Part shown: positions 36,085 to 45,088 of the stretch, piece after piece | Position numbering within the stretch: position 1 is the first letter of the stretch | Layout of the letters: every line of letters starts with the position of its first letter | From: Rhodospirillaceae bacterium | GTDB taxonomy: Bacteria; Pseudomonadota; Alphaproteobacteria; Rhodospirillales; Rhodospirillaceae | Assembly (NCBI GenBank): GCA_004297485.1 | Contig: SCTM01000096.1 | Coordinates: forward strand, 1-64,000 | Direction of reading: 5' to 3' | DNA: 64,000 nucleotides | Notes under the pieces: generated by a model | The model's input: only the letters and a program-made list of their open reading frames with translations | The model's database searches: none | Told to the model about the DNA's origin: nothing | Made by a program: the position numbers and the translations under genes

Positions 36085-38280
36085 TTAGCGGCGGCTGGGA
36101 ACCAGCTTGGGAACCCGGCGTTTAGCGCGATCGACGGCGCTGCCCTGTCCCGACAAACTTGGGTTGGTCATGAAATACTCGTGGGCGGAAAACGGGTGAG
36201 CGTCCGTGGCCTGCCGCACATAAGTTCCGTCCGTCTGAAGGTGCCAGCTCTGAAGATTGTCGTTGTGGTTGGCGACCATGATCTGATCGAGAACCTGCTG
36301 GTGGACGGTGGGATTTTCCACCGGCACGAAACTCTCGACCCGCGCCAACAGATTGCGGGGCATCCAATCGGCCGATGAGATATAGACTTTCGTCCGCGGC
36401 GAGGGCATCTCATGCCCGTCACCGAAGCATATGATTCGCGAGTGCTCAAGAAACCGTCCGATGATGCTCTTTACGGAGATGTTCTCGGATAGGCCGGGCA
36501 CGCCCGGACGCAAACAGCAGACACCGCGAATCACCAGTTCGATCTTCACGCCGGCCTGGGAGGCGCGATAAAGCGCGTCGATAATGGTCGGGTCCACAAG
36601 CGCGTTCATCTTCGCCCAGATCGTCGCCGGCTTGCCCTCGGCCGCGAATCGCGTCTCGCGCTCGATCAAGCCGACGAGCTTGTCGCGCAGGCCGAGCGGC
36701 GCGATCGCAAGCTTCTCCAATGTGTCGGGACGCGCATATCCGGTCATGAAGTTGAACACCCGGGCCGCATCCCGGCACAACGCCGGGTCCGACGTGAAGA
36801 ACGACAGATCGGTGTAAATCTTGGCGGTGATCGAGTGATAGTTGCCGGTGCCGAAATGCACATAGGAGCGGGTTTCCGTACCTTCACGGCGCACGACCAG
36901 GGAAATCTTGGCGTGCGTCTTGAGATCGACGAAGCCGAACACGACGTTGGCCCCGGCACGCTCCAAGTCCCGCGCCCAAGCGATGTTGGCCTCTTCGTCG
37001 AAGCGCGCTTTGAGTTCAACCATCGCCGTGACCGACTTGCCCGCCTCGGCCGCTTCGACCAGGGCCTTGACGATCGGGCTGTCCTTGCCCGTCCGGTACA
37101 GTGTTTGCTTGATGGAGATCACATTGGGATCGCGGGCCGCCTGACGCAGAAACTGCACCACCACGTCAAAGGATTCGAACGGATGGTGGACGACAATATC
37201 CTTCTTGCGTATGGCGGCGAAACAGTCGCCGCCGAAATCGCGGATGCGCTCTGGGAAACGCGCATTGTAGGGTGGGAACAAGAGGTCCGGACGATCGTCG
37301 ATGATCAATTGGCGGAGATCGGTCTGGCCGATCAAACCGTCGATCACGAACACATCCTTGGCGGAAACTTCCAACTCGTCGCAGATGATCTTTACCTGAT
37401 CTTCGGGCATCTTGGCCGAGATCGCCAGACGGATACAGGTGCCGCGACGGCGGCGCTTGAGCGCCGATTCGAAACTCGTCACAAGGTCCTGTGCCTCTTC
37501 GTCGACTTCCATTTCGGAATCGCGGATGACGCGGAAGTGCCCGGCCTGCTGCACCTTGTAGCCCGGGAACAGCATGGTCATGAACAGGCGGATCACGTCT
37601 TCGAGCAGGATAAAGCGCGCGCCCTCGCCCTTGAGGCGCACGAAACGTTCCAGCTGCGAGGGAATGGGCACCAGCGCGCGCATGGTCTCGCCGTCGGCGA
37701 TGCTGACCATCTGCAGCACGAGCGCATGACCGAGATTGGGAATGAACGGAAACGGGTGCGCCGGATCGATGGCCAGCGGCGTCAGCACGGGGAAGAAATG
37801 CTCGAGGAAGCGTTCCTCCACGGCCTGACGCTCGACCGGTGACAGGTCGCCTGGGCCGACGACGCAAATGCCTTCGGCCGCCAGCAGCGCCTGCAATTCG
37901 TCCCAACAGGTATCCTGAAGCCTGAACAGATCGCGCACACGTTCATTGATCTGGTCGAGTTGTTCCTGGGGTGTCAGCCCATCGGCGGACGTCTGCGTGA
38001 CACCGGCGTTGACCTGCCCTTTGAGGCCCGCAACACGCACCATATAGAATTCGTCGAGGTTCGATGCGGAGATGGACAGGAAGCGTACCCGCTCGAGGAG
38101 GGGGTGACGGGGATTGCGCGCTTCTTCCAAGACCCGGGTATTGAATGCCAGCCAGGATAACTCGCGATTGATGAAACGCTCCCGGGCCGGGACCGCCTCG
38201 ATATCGACAGCGCCCGGGACCGCCGCCGGCCGGGAGGCCGCGGGTGTTGTCGGAGGAGTGGGTGCGGAAACGCGGCTCAT
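36085..38280 (-). CDS. ppk1: Polyphosphate kinase 1
   Basis: A 731-residue Ppk1, which polymerises the ATP gamma-phosphate. Domains: N-terminal [19 protein letters not shown], head domain, then C1 with the phosphohistidine region [25 protein letters not shown], and C2 with [17 protein letters not shown] and [25 protein letters not shown]. All hallmark segments are present. The first ~25 residues are a low-complexity Ala/Pro/Thr leader. It forms an operon with ppx downstream. Confidence 0.96.
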   Translation of the reverse strand: MSRVSAPTPPTTPAASRPAAVPGAVDIEAVPARERFINRELSWLAFNTRVLEEARNPRHPLLERVRFLSISASNLDEFYMVRVAGLKGQVNAGVTQTSADGLTPQEQLDQINERVRDLFRLQDTCWDELQALLAAEGICVVGPGDLSPVERQAVEERFLEHFFPVLTPLAIDPAHPFPFIPNLGHALVLQMVSIADGETMRALVPIPSQLERFVRLKGEGARFILLEDVIRLFMTMLFPGYKVQQAGHFRVIRDSEMEVDEEAQDLVTSFESALKRRRRGTCIRLAISAKMPEDQVKIICDELEVSAKDVFVIDGLIGQTDLRQLIIDDRPDLLFPPYNARFPERIRDFGGDCFAAIRKKDIVVHHPFESFDVVVQFLRQAARDPNVISIKQTLYRTGKDSPIVKALVEAAEAGKSVTAMVELKARFDEEANIAWARDLERAGANVVFGFVDLKTHAKISLVVRREGTETRSYVHFGTGNYHSITAKIYTDLSFFTSDPALCRDAARVFNFMTGYARPDTLEKLAIAPLGLRDKLVGLIERETRFAAEGKPATIWAKMNALVDPTIIDALYRASQAGVKIELVIRGVCCLRPGVPGLSENISVKSIIGRFLEHSRIICFGDGHEMPSPRTKVYISSADWMPRNLLARVESFVPVENPTVHQQVLDQIMVANHNDNLQSWHLQTDGTYVRQATDAHPFSAHEYFMTNPSLSGQGSAVDRAKRRVPKLVPSRR

Positions 38281-38480
38281 GGCAGGAGTCCTTGCGCCGA
38301 GACTGGCTTACCGGATCTAGGCTTGAATCTATGCGGTATCAGGGTTCCCCACCGCACCGACGCGCACAAGGCCCAAACCACACAAATTCATTGAAATGCA
38401 ATGAATTCATGGCCGGTCAGGGTATCATGGACGGGCGGGATATGTCGAACTGGCCCGCTAACCTAGCTACGGGCCTGATC

Positions 38481-39005
38481 GTGAAAACCCTGCACCTGCT
38501 ACGCCACGCCAAAGCCGAACCGGAAGGCGAGCACGATTCCGCGGATCACCTTCGCCCTTTGGCCAAGCGCGGCCGCAAGGCCGCCCAGGCCCTGGCCCGC
38601 TACATGGCTGAAAGTGGATTCGCGGTGGATCGGGTGTTCTGTTCCACGGCGGCCCGCGCCAAGGAAACCGTTACGGCGTTACAGCCCGTGCTTCGGTCGG
38701 CGCCGGTGGCATTTCGCGACCGCCTTTACATGATCGACGCGGATGACCTGTTCGCGTTCCTGAAAGCCTTGCCGGAGACCGCCGCGACCGTCCTTCTGGT
38801 GGGGCATAATCCGGCCTACTACGAGATTGCCTTGCGGCTGATCGGCAAAGCGCCGGGGCAAAGCGAAGCGTGGGAGAGTCTCAGGGAGAAATTTCCCACG
38901 GGTGCCCTGTGCAGCATCTCCTTCGACGTCGCGCGGTGGGACGATATCAAAGCGCGGACCGGCACCCTGCGCGGTCTTATCCGTCCCCGCGATCTGGGGG
39001 TGTAG
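38481..39005 (+). CDS. sixA: SixA-type histidine phosphatase
   Basis: About 174 residues. The GTG at 38481 gives the usual family start (MKTLHLLRHAKAEPEGEHDSADHLRPLAKRG); an ATG at 38442 with a GGGCGGG site is an alternative. It carries the RHG-type motif LLRHAKAE, the second catalytic region FCSTAARAKETV and the C-terminal His in LLVGHNPAYYEIAL. SixA in E. coli dephosphorylates phosphohistidine on ArcB/PTS proteins; the target here is unknown. Divergent from ppk and convergent with hdaA. Confidence 0.87.
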   Translation: MKTLHLLRHAKAEPEGEHDSADHLRPLAKRGRKAAQALARYMAESGFAVDRVFCSTAARAKETVTALQPVLRSAPVAFRDRLYMIDADDLFAFLKALPETAATVLLVGHNPAYYEIALRLIGKAPGQSEAWESLREKFPTGALCSISFDVARWDDIKARTGTLRGLIRPRDLGV

Positions 39006-39027
39006 GGCAAAGGCCGACGGCAACACC

Positions 39028-39699
39028 TCAGATATTGGTGCCGAGTAGGCTTTTGATCAGCGGCACGGTGACGGCGCGCTGGCCGGCCAGGGATTCGGCA
39101 TCGGCGCGGGCGACAATGGCGCGCAGGGCGGCGAAGCTGCGATCCATGTGACGCAAGGCATATGCGACCACGTCCGGCGCCACGGTCAGCTGGCGGTCGG
39201 CAAACAGTTTTATCAAAACCGCTTCCAACAAGACATCGTCCGGCGCCGCGATCCTGACCACCGGCAACACCGACAGGCGGGAGTGCAAATCCGCGAGGCT
39301 CACGCCCCAGCGCGCCGGAGCCTCCCGCGACGTGACGAGCACATGGCCGTCGCGCTCCTTGATGGCATTCAGAAGATGCAAAAGCGCCCGTTCATCGAAG
39401 ACCGTGCCGTCGTAATCAACGACAACAACGTGATTGGCGGCCGTCACCGCGCCGATGCCCGCGACCGCCAGGGATGCGGCCGACAGCACGACCGCACCGG
39501 TCGCGCGCGCAAACACCTGCGCCAGATGAGTCTTGCCCGAACCAGCCGGCCCCACCAGCGCCAGGCCATAACCTGACCATGAGGGATAGCGGTCGATCCA
39601 CTCCACCGCCTCCTGGTTGGCCGCGCTCACGAGAAAATCGTCGCGCCCGAAAGCGGGGCGGTGGCCGAGATCGAGGATCAACTGACGCCCCGCGGTCAT
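39028..39699 (-). CDS. hdaA: DnaA-related replication regulator HdaA
   Basis: A 223-residue AAA+ protein with the Walker A motif LALVGPAGSGKTHLAQVFA, the Walker B-like HVVVVDYDGTVFDERALLHLLN and a short C-terminal lid (YALRHMDRSFAALRAIVARAD). It lacks DnaA's N-terminal and DNA-binding domains, so it is a Hda/HdaA, which with the beta clamp stimulates ATP hydrolysis by DnaA after initiation. Beginning QLILDLGHRPAFGRDDFLVS is typical. It is 63 bp downstream of the DUF2066 gene, an order conserved near purM in alphaproteobacteria. Confidence 0.9.
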   Translation of the reverse strand: MTAGRQLILDLGHRPAFGRDDFLVSAANQEAVEWIDRYPSWSGYGLALVGPAGSGKTHLAQVFARATGAVVLSAASLAVAGIGAVTAANHVVVVDYDGTVFDERALLHLLNAIKERDGHVLVTSREAPARWGVSLADLHSRLSVLPVVRIAAPDDVLLEAVLIKLFADRQLTVAPDVVAYALRHMDRSFAALRAIVARADAESLAGQRAVTVPLIKSLLGTNI

Positions 39700-39762
39700 G
39701 GACGCCTCACAACACGTACCGGTGTGATCAGAAGCCGACTCAAGGTCACCGCGATCCCGCGA

Positions 39763-41070
39763 TCACTGGGTCACGGCCGGCGGATGCGGCAGACTCAGCA
39801 TCCACACTCCAGACTGCTGGGTGGCCGTCAGACCTTGCCGGGCAAAAGCCAATGCCAATGTGGACGGATCGCCGCCGTACCGGAGCGTCATCTGCGCCCG
39901 GTCGCGGGTCATGGCTTGCAGTTCGATCGCCGCCACCAGGGGCATGTTGCGCAGAGCGTCCCTGATCTGCAGCCAGTCCTTGAGTTCCGTGAGGGACGCG
40001 AGCGCGGTGACAGCGACGGGCTCTCGCACCTCTTGGCGGCTCTGCCGCTTCCAGTCGTCGCCGACGGCATCTGCGACGACGGCGGCGGCGGCGGCCAGCA
40101 TATCCTCACGGGACTGGCCGGCGGGTGCGGATGAACTCATGACGGTGTCGGTCGGTGAGGCGATGCCGCGAATCACCGTCAGCACAATCTGCACCGGATC
40201 GCCGCCAGGCACGCCGCCGCTGGCCTTGGCGATCACGACGCCCCCGGCGTTATAGCGCGCCGCCAAATCTGACAGGGCAGCCGCATCCCTGGCATTAACC
40301 TGATCTATCTTGAGATGAGCATCCTGGGCATCACCGGCGGGCAAAATCAGGGGGACAAGGCCGTTTGGGTTCTGCAGATGAGCAAAGGCATCGCGCCACG
40401 GATTGTTGGCATCCCAGAGCACCGTTGGTGAACCGGCGCTTTCGGCATAAAGCGGCAGAACCACCAGCGGCCGGCTGACGGTCTCGCTGAAAGGAATGCG
40501 CGCGGTGCGCAGAAGACGGCGCACGGCATCGGGGTTAAAACGCACCGTCAGGTCGGCGAGATAGCGCACGGCGGAGGTGCGCTCGTTGGCGACGGAGAAC
40601 TCACCCACCATTTCGACGACGTCGTTGGGCGCCAGTTGCGGCAGGCGCGCGAGATCACCATGGGCGGCGATACGCTCCAGAACAATGTTCAGCGCCGCGA
40701 CCCGGCCGTCCGTAAAGGCCCGGTCCCGGGCCTCGGCCACCGATGCGCCGGTCACGTCCACGGGAACGGCGCGGGCCTCGAACAGATTGAGGCGCTCGCC
40801 CCCCACAGCTGTCCCGCCGCTCGGCGTTCCAGCGGCGGGCGGCGCTGCGGCGGCTGAAGCCGGGGGCGGTGCGGCGGCAGGCGGCGCAACAGTGGGCGGC
40901 ACAGTCTGCGCCATGACCACAGCGGGCGTGAAAACCAGGACCACGGCGAGGCGCAGAAACCGGAGCCAGATTAGGCCCCGCCTTGCCCCGCCCTGCCTTG
41001 CAAAGCGGCTTTGATCCAGTATGTTCGCGCCCAAGCGCGCGACGTGGTGATGAAAGGCGTTCATGGGCAA
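39763..41070 (-). CDS. DUF2066 domain secreted protein
   Basis: A 435-residue protein with a signal or anchor segment (LIWLRFLRLAVVLVFTPAVVMAQ) followed by an Ala/Pro-rich linker of ~45 residues. The conserved DUF2066 region is EARAVPVDVTGASVAEARDRAFTDGRVAALNIVLERI through RFNPDAVRRLLRTARIPFSETVSRPLVVLPLY. Family function is unknown; it occurs next to hdaA and purM in many alphaproteobacteria. The N-terminal ~30 residues before the TM may be spurious. Divergent from purM with only 73 bp between, so the two share a promoter region. Confidence 0.83.
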   Translation of the reverse strand: MPMNAFHHHVARLGANILDQSRFARQGGARRGLIWLRFLRLAVVLVFTPAVVMAQTVPPTVAPPAAAPPPASAAAAPPAAGTPSGGTAVGGERLNLFEARAVPVDVTGASVAEARDRAFTDGRVAALNIVLERIAAHGDLARLPQLAPNDVVEMVGEFSVANERTSAVRYLADLTVRFNPDAVRRLLRTARIPFSETVSRPLVVLPLYAESAGSPTVLWDANNPWRDAFAHLQNPNGLVPLILPAGDAQDAHLKIDQVNARDAAALSDLAARYNAGGVVIAKASGGVPGGDPVQIVLTVIRGIASPTDTVMSSSAPAGQSREDMLAAAAAVVADAVGDDWKRQSRQEVREPVAVTALASLTELKDWLQIRDALRNMPLVAAIELQAMTRDRAQMTLRYGGDPSTLALAFARQGLTATQQSGVWMLSLPHPPAVTQ

Positions 41071-41143
41071 CGGTTTAACCTACAACGGCGCCGGGGTCGA
41101 CATCGACGCCACGTCTTTTCGCACATCGGCGCAGGCCCGTTAA

Positions 41144-42253
41144 ATGGTTGAAAAACCACTCGATTACCGGGATGCGGGGGTTGACTACGCCAAGATTGAC
41201 CCGCTCAAGATCGCCGCCCAGCGCGCCGCCAGGGACACCGCCGCCAACCTGCTCCGCACGCCCTACCGGGAAGTGGAAGCCTCGCGCGGGGAATCGGCCT
41301 ATGTGGTCGATATGGGCGAGTTCCTGCTGGCGTCCATTACCGAATGCTTGGGCACCAAGGTGCTGATCGCCGACGCCATGCGGGCCGTGACCGGCAAGAC
41401 CTATTTCGACGCCATCGCCCAGGACACTCTTGCGATGGCTATTAACGACATCATCACCGTGGGTGCCACGCCCATTTCCGTACAGGCCTATTGGGCGGCG
41501 GGAAGCAGCGCGTGGTTCGACGACGCGGCCCGTGCGCACGATCTGGTCGAAGGCTGGAAAGCCGCCTGTAATAAATGTGGTGTCGCGTGGGGCGGCGGCG
41601 AGACGCCCAGCCTGGGCGGCGTCGTCCATGCCGACACCATCGACCTGGCGGCGTCGTGCATCGGCGTGGTGCGTCCCAAGGAGCGTCTGACCATCGCCGA
41701 CAAACTTAAGCCCGGCGATGCCATCGTATTGCTGGCGGCGAGCGGCATCCACGCCAACGGCGTTTCGTTGGCACGAAAAGTGGCCGAGGAATTGCCGGAC
41801 GGCTACGCCACCAAGATTTCCGATGGCCGCCTTTACGGCGATGCGCTCCTTGACCCGACGGTTCTGTATTCGCCGGTGACCGAAGCGCTGTTCGCCGCCG
41901 GGATCGTTCCCCATTACTGCGCCAACATCACCGGCCATGGCTGGCGCAAAGTCATGCGCCATCCGCGCGCGCTCACATACCGGTTCAATAAGATTCCCGC
42001 CGTGCCGCCGGTTCTGGCGTTCATCCAGAAAGCCGCGCGCATGAGCGACGCGGATGCTTATGGGACATTCAACATGGGCGCGGGCTTCGCCCTGTTCGTG
42101 GCGGCGAAGGATGCGGAGAGGACGGTGAGCGTCGCCAGAGGGGCGGGCGTCGATGCGCTCGTCGCGGGCATTGTGGAAGCCGGCGCGAAGCAAGTGGTGA
42201 TCGAACCCCTGGGCGTCACCTTCACCGACGCGGACATGCATTTGAGGGCGTAG
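41144..42253 (+). CDS. purM: Phosphoribosylformylglycinamidine cyclo-ligase (AIR synthetase)
   Basis: A 369-residue PurM of purine synthesis (FGAM to AIR, ATP-dependent). Marks: YRDAGVDYAKIDPLKIAAQRAA, VDMGEFLLASITECLGTKVLIA (the usual GGFGG loop is replaced by a longer, divergent form), ETPSLGGVVHADTIDLAASCIG and HYCANITGHGWRKVMRHP. The GGxGG deviation puts it in the alternative PurM branch seen in some Rhodospirillales. purN lies 1.3 kb away in convergent orientation, with the small insert between them. Confidence 0.88.
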   Translation: MVEKPLDYRDAGVDYAKIDPLKIAAQRAARDTAANLLRTPYREVEASRGESAYVVDMGEFLLASITECLGTKVLIADAMRAVTGKTYFDAIAQDTLAMAINDIITVGATPISVQAYWAAGSSAWFDDAARAHDLVEGWKAACNKCGVAWGGGETPSLGGVVHADTIDLAASCIGVVRPKERLTIADKLKPGDAIVLLAASGIHANGVSLARKVAEELPDGYATKISDGRLYGDALLDPTVLYSPVTEALFAAGIVPHYCANITGHGWRKVMRHPRALTYRFNKIPAVPPVLAFIQKAARMSDADAYGTFNMGAGFALFVAAKDAERTVSVARGAGVDALVAGIVEAGAKQVVIEPLGVTFTDADMHLRA

Positions 42254-42260
42254 GTCCACC

Positions 42261-42350
42261 GTCATCCTGGGGCCAAGCCCCAGGACCCATTCCTCAAGGC
42301 GCGTCAATGTTTAACGCTCCAGACCCCACCAACAAACGCCAGGGTGACGG
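42261..42350. repeat. GTCAT-type mosaic intergenic repeat, copy 1
   Basis: Starts GTCATCCTGGGGCCAAGCCCCAGGACCC, whose first 26 bases form a hairpin (CCTGGGG/CCCCAGG), and ends CCAGGGTGACGG. The same layout (GTCAT, hairpin around a short C/T-rich loop, a CCAG or CTGG box, closing GAC) occurs at 44893, 53488 and 56055. It lies 7 bp after the purM stop. Confidence 0.6.
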
Positions 42351-42359
42351 ATAAGAATT

Positions 42360-42491
42360 TTAAATCTTATCCAAATCGATCTCGCCCGTAAAAATCCGCT
42401 TGAGCGTTTCCACGTAGAGCGTTTGCTCCCGCGCCTGAACGCATTCAGCCAAGGATTCAGGCAGGTCACACTTAAAACAACTGTAGCTCAT
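42360..42491 (-). pseudogene. Displaced 3' end of purN (remnant)
   Basis: This minus-strand stretch encodes 43 codons from an incidental ATG at 42491 to TAA. Its last 24 residues (from VQAREQTLYVETLKRIFTGE to DLDKI) are identical to the PurN C terminus at 43548, and the preceding ESLAEC corresponds to PurN ETLAAR. The DNA of the two copies is identical over a 38-bp core and differs mainly at synonymous sites outside it. The copies are direct repeats. Upstream residues (MSYSCFKCDLP) are not PurN-like, so homology breaks near 42450. Not expected to be functional. Confidence 0.88.
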
Positions 42492-42804
42492 GCGCTCCTG
42501 GCAGGAGAATCAAATCAGTGGAAGGCCTCAGGGTCAGAACAACCTATTTGGATTCAGTGACCCTTCAACTGGAAGACCTTTTGATTACTCGTCGCCCGAT
42601 GCATCGATCGGTGCCTTTCGGAATTCACAGTGGTACCGGCGCCTACAAAATAAGACAGACGCGGACAGCTTCGTAAACGAATTACTCGATACCGAGGATG
42701 GAAAGAAAAAGTATAATTCCATCAATCCAAACTACGGCTCATTTGTCCACGGCATGATCAACACAATCGATCGCCGTCTGCCGATCTGGGAGCAATCGCG
42801 TTGA
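42490..42804 (+). pseudogene. 5'-truncated glucosaminidase-like ORF (probable peptidoglycan hydrolase fragment)
   Basis: 104 residues without ribosome site, opened only 3 nt after an in-frame TAG at 42484, so the original gene probably began upstream and was cut by the recombination that left the purN remnant. The sequence QNNLFGFSD, then FDYSSPDASIGAFRNSQWYRRL and NPNYGSFVHGMINTI, resembles the second half of FlgJ/glucosaminidase-type hydrolases (NNLFGIK ... FR-Y-S ... YxxxI). The resemblance is by eye and moderate. Base composition is clearly lower in GC than the neighbours. Its TGA overlaps the next start as TTGA. Confidence 0.5.
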
Positions 42805-43451
42805 AAATTATCGCTTTCGTTCTTGTTTGCCTCGCGACCACCCTAGCTTGGTCGCAGGATCAACAGGGGAACGCGCTTGGTCGACAACAACCAAGCGCTC
42901 ATTGGGTGACGTTTGATACGCCTCGTGATGATGCAACTTACGGCGCGAGAATAACGCTCCCGCCTGGCTACCACCTGTGCGGCCTTGCAGGTAGCGATTC
43001 AAGCCTTGAATGGTATTACGTAATGCTCGACCCTGGGATACGGTGTGAACGTTTACGTTTGCCGGCGGGCAATGAGCGAATGCCCGATTTCGTTCTCATC
43101 GGACACAATCCCGACACTGCCTTTCAATACAAAGCGACCGATGACTATGTCAAAGCGGAACCGTTTTATTGCCATGGCATGAGCTACGATTATAAGATGC
43201 CGCACTCAATTTCGAATGCCCCCACATCGATCATAGCCGCAGGAAAGATTCTAGCCGGGCTGGACACCGTGGCCTGCATACGGCAGGACGACGAGAAAGG
43301 GCGTTACTCCAAAGCATTTCTCGCCTACAGGCCTAAGCCGGACGATACCGGGCACGGATACGAGATTGCAGCGTATGTTCATACAAAGAACAAACGCCAA
43401 GCCGACAAGCTCGTTGAACAGATCGCAAAATCTTTCAAGCTTCTCGATTGA
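42801..43451 (+). CDS. Secreted protein of unknown function, coupled to the hydrolase-like ORF
   Basis: 216 residues from TTG 42801, which has a good GGGAG site 8 nt upstream and overlaps the previous stop by 4 nt. A signal peptide is evident (MKIIAFVLVCLATTLAWSQ). The mature part has four cysteines (YHLCGLAG, GIRCERL, FYCHGMS, TVACIRQ), pointing to a periplasmic, disulfide-bonded domain. I recognise no family. The arrangement of a cell-wall hydrolase-like ORF followed by a coupled periplasmic protein is what effector/immunity pairs show, so an immunity or inhibitor role is a reasonable but untested inference. Low-GC codon use and a private terminator fit acquisition by transfer. Confidence 0.65.
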   Translation: MKIIAFVLVCLATTLAWSQDQQGNALGRQQPSAHWVTFDTPRDDATYGARITLPPGYHLCGLAGSDSSLEWYYVMLDPGIRCERLRLPAGNERMPDFVLIGHNPDTAFQYKATDDYVKAEPFYCHGMSYDYKMPHSISNAPTSIIAAGKILAGLDTVACIRQDDEKGRYSKAFLAYRPKPDDTGHGYEIAAYVHTKNKRQADKLVEQIAKSFKLLD

Positions 43452-43490
43452 AGCACTTTGGCCGCCAACGTCTATAGTCATCAGCTCATA

Positions 43491-43520
43491 CGCCCCCGGC
43501 TCCGGCCGGGGGCTTTTTTT
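43491..43520 (+). terminator. Rho-independent terminator of the purN-associated insert
   Basis: CGCCCCCGGC/TCCGGCCGGGGGC forms a GC-rich stem of about 9 bp with a tight loop, followed by seven T. It lies 40 bp after the secreted-protein gene and 28 bp before the end of the convergent purN. Confidence 0.85.
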
Positions 43521-43547
43521 GTTGCCAGCACATATGCGCCGGACAAT

Positions 43548-44168
43548 CTAAATCTTATCCAGATCTATCTCGCCGGTGAAAATCCGCTTGAGCGTTTCCA
43601 CGTAGAGCGTTTGCTCGCGTGCCTGGACTCGCGCGGCCAAAGTCTCCGGCGTGTCGCCAGGTTGCACCGGCACGCGGTCCTGCGCCACGATCGGGCCATG
43701 GTCATAGACATCGTCAACGAGGTGGATGGTGACGCCGGTTTCCTTGTCGCCGCTGGCGAGCACGGCCTCGTGGACGCGCTTGCCGTACATGCCCTGGCCG
43801 CCGAACTTGGGCAGCAGCGCCGGATGGACGTTGAGAATGCGCCGCTTGAATACGCCGAGGGTCTCGGGCCCCAGCTTGCGCATGTAGCCCGCGAGGATCA
43901 CCAGATCGGCGCCCGCCATGGACAAGGTCGAGGCGATGGTGGCGTCGGCCTCGGCGTCGGAGCCCGCCGTGGTCGCGCTGATGTGCGAAGCCGGAATCTT
44001 GTTGGCCTTGGCCCAGGCCATGGCCGCGCTGTCGCCGTTGTTGCTGATGAGCAGCACCGCCTGGGCACGGATTTGCGCCTGCTTACACGCCGCCACAATG
44101 GCACGCATGTTGGTGCCGTTGTGGGAGGCGAGGAAAGCCAGACTGGGACGCGCTGGAAACCGTGCCAT
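43548..44168 (-). CDS. purN: Phosphoribosylglycinamide formyltransferase
   Basis: A 206-residue PurN from ATG 44168 with an AGGAAAG site; the track's 18 extra residues come from the repeat upstream. It transfers a formyl group from 10-formyl-THF to GAR. Marks: LAFLASHNGTNMRAIV, LAGYMRKLGPETLG (active-site loop), ILNVHPALLPKFGG (catalytic His and neighbours) and GVTIHLVDDVYDHGPIVAQ (catalytic Asp). Its last ~90 bp are repeated at 42360-42491. The 129-bp repeat abuts its ribosome site. Confidence 0.95.
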   Translation of the reverse strand: MARFPARPSLAFLASHNGTNMRAIVAACKQAQIRAQAVLLISNNGDSAAMAWAKANKIPASHISATTAGSDAEADATIASTLSMAGADLVILAGYMRKLGPETLGVFKRRILNVHPALLPKFGGQGMYGKRVHEAVLASGDKETGVTIHLVDDVYDHGPIVAQDRVPVQPGDTPETLAARVQAREQTLYVETLKRIFTGEIDLDKI

Positions 44169-44178
44169 CGCGTCTTTC

Positions 44179-44307
44179 CTAGAGCTTGATCGTTTCGTGT
44201 TGAAGCAGGTCTTTCCCCTCACCCCAACCCTCGCCCCAACGGGGAGAGGGTGCCGAGCGGAGCGCGACGGTGAGGGGGAGATTCAACCTCATCAAATCTT
44301 TCTCTAG
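44179..44307 (-). repeat. 129-bp CTAG-bounded intergenic repeat, copy 2
   Basis: Reverse-complement copy of 7471-7599, again exactly 129 bp from CTAG to CTAG, with differences scattered through it. It fills nearly the whole 146-bp space between the ndk stop (44315) and the purN start (44168); its CTAGG end contributes bases to the purN ribosome site (CTAGGAAAG). It may therefore carry or displace part of the purN promoter region. Confidence 0.88.
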
Positions 44308-44314
44308 GTGACGA

Positions 44315-44737
44315 CTAGCCGACGATTTCGGTGCCGGCGAAGAAGTAGGCGATCTCGGTCGCCGCGTTCTCCGGAGAGTCGGAACCGTGCACGGAATTGG
44401 CTTCGATGGATTCGGCATGCACCTTGCGGATGGTGCCTTCGGCCGCATTGGCGGGATTGGTGGCGCCCATGACTTCACGATTCTTGGCGACCGCGTTTTC
44501 GCCTTCCAGCACCTGCACCACCACCGGGCCGGAGGTCATGAACGTGCACAGGTCGTTGAAGAACGGACGGGCCTTGTGAACGCCGTAGAAGGCCTCGGCC
44601 TGGGCGCGGGACATGTGGATGCGCTTCTGGGCAACGATGCGCAGGCCGGCCGCCTCGAGCATGGCGTTGACCTTGCCGGTCAGATTGCGACGGGTGGCAT
44701 CGGGCTTGATGATGGAGAACGTGCGTTCGATGGCCAT
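44315..44737 (-). CDS. ndk: Nucleoside-diphosphate kinase
   Basis: A 140-residue Ndk, the usual length. Start [23 protein letters not shown]; the phosphohistidine is in [44 protein letters not shown] and [16 protein letters not shown] are standard nucleotide-site segments. It equilibrates NTP pools in the cytosol. It precedes purN on the same strand, separated by the 129-bp repeat. Confidence 0.97.
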   Translation of the reverse strand: MAIERTFSIIKPDATRRNLTGKVNAMLEAAGLRIVAQKRIHMSRAQAEAFYGVHKARPFFNDLCTFMTSGPVVVQVLEGENAVAKNREVMGATNPANAAEGTIRKVHAESIEANSVHGSDSPENAATEIAYFFAGTEIVG

Positions 44738-44892
44738 GGGAACCTTCTTGAGATAATCTGAATTGGATCAACCGGCCTTGTAAATGACCAGCAGGAAAGC
44801 GCGCGGCGTTATAGACAAGCCCACCGGCCGAGGCAATGGCGGGGACGAGACAGCATCAGGTTAATTAGGCATCCGCGGGAGATTACACTGTC

Positions 44893-45016
44893 GTCATTCC
44901 CGGGCTTGTCCCGGGAATCCAGAGTCGCGAAGCTGGAAAGCTGCCATGAAACCGGCGCTATCGGTAGCGTACCGAGTCACAAGCTCTGGGTCCCAAGGAC
45001 AAGCCTTGGGACGACA
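44893..45016. repeat. GTCAT-type mosaic intergenic repeat, copy 2
   Basis: Starts with the hairpin GTCATTCCCGGGCTTGTCCC/GGGAATCCAGAG, contains AAAGCTGCCATG and CACAAGCTCTGGG, and ends with a second hairpin (CCCAAGGACAAGCCTTGGG) and ACGAC. Boxes in the same order are found at 56055-56225. It occupies the 351-bp gap between ndk and holC; the remainder of that gap (44738-44892, 45017-45088) shows nothing else I can name. Confidence 0.75.
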
Positions 45017-45088
45017 GTTGAAGGATAAGCATGCCGATTGCGATCGCACCAGCGTAGACCATAGAGCCATTGTCTTGCACGTCGAGTC

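Noticed and set aside
41075-42307. 410-residue minus-strand ORF opposite purM
   Set aside because: It is the antisense of purM, produced by high GC at third positions; it has no recognisable domain and is rich in His/Gly/Arg as such shadows are.
42360-42491. 43-residue ORF with intact ATG and stop read as a real small gene
   Set aside because: Most of it is the purN C terminus; the ATG is incidental at the recombination junction and there is no ribosome site.
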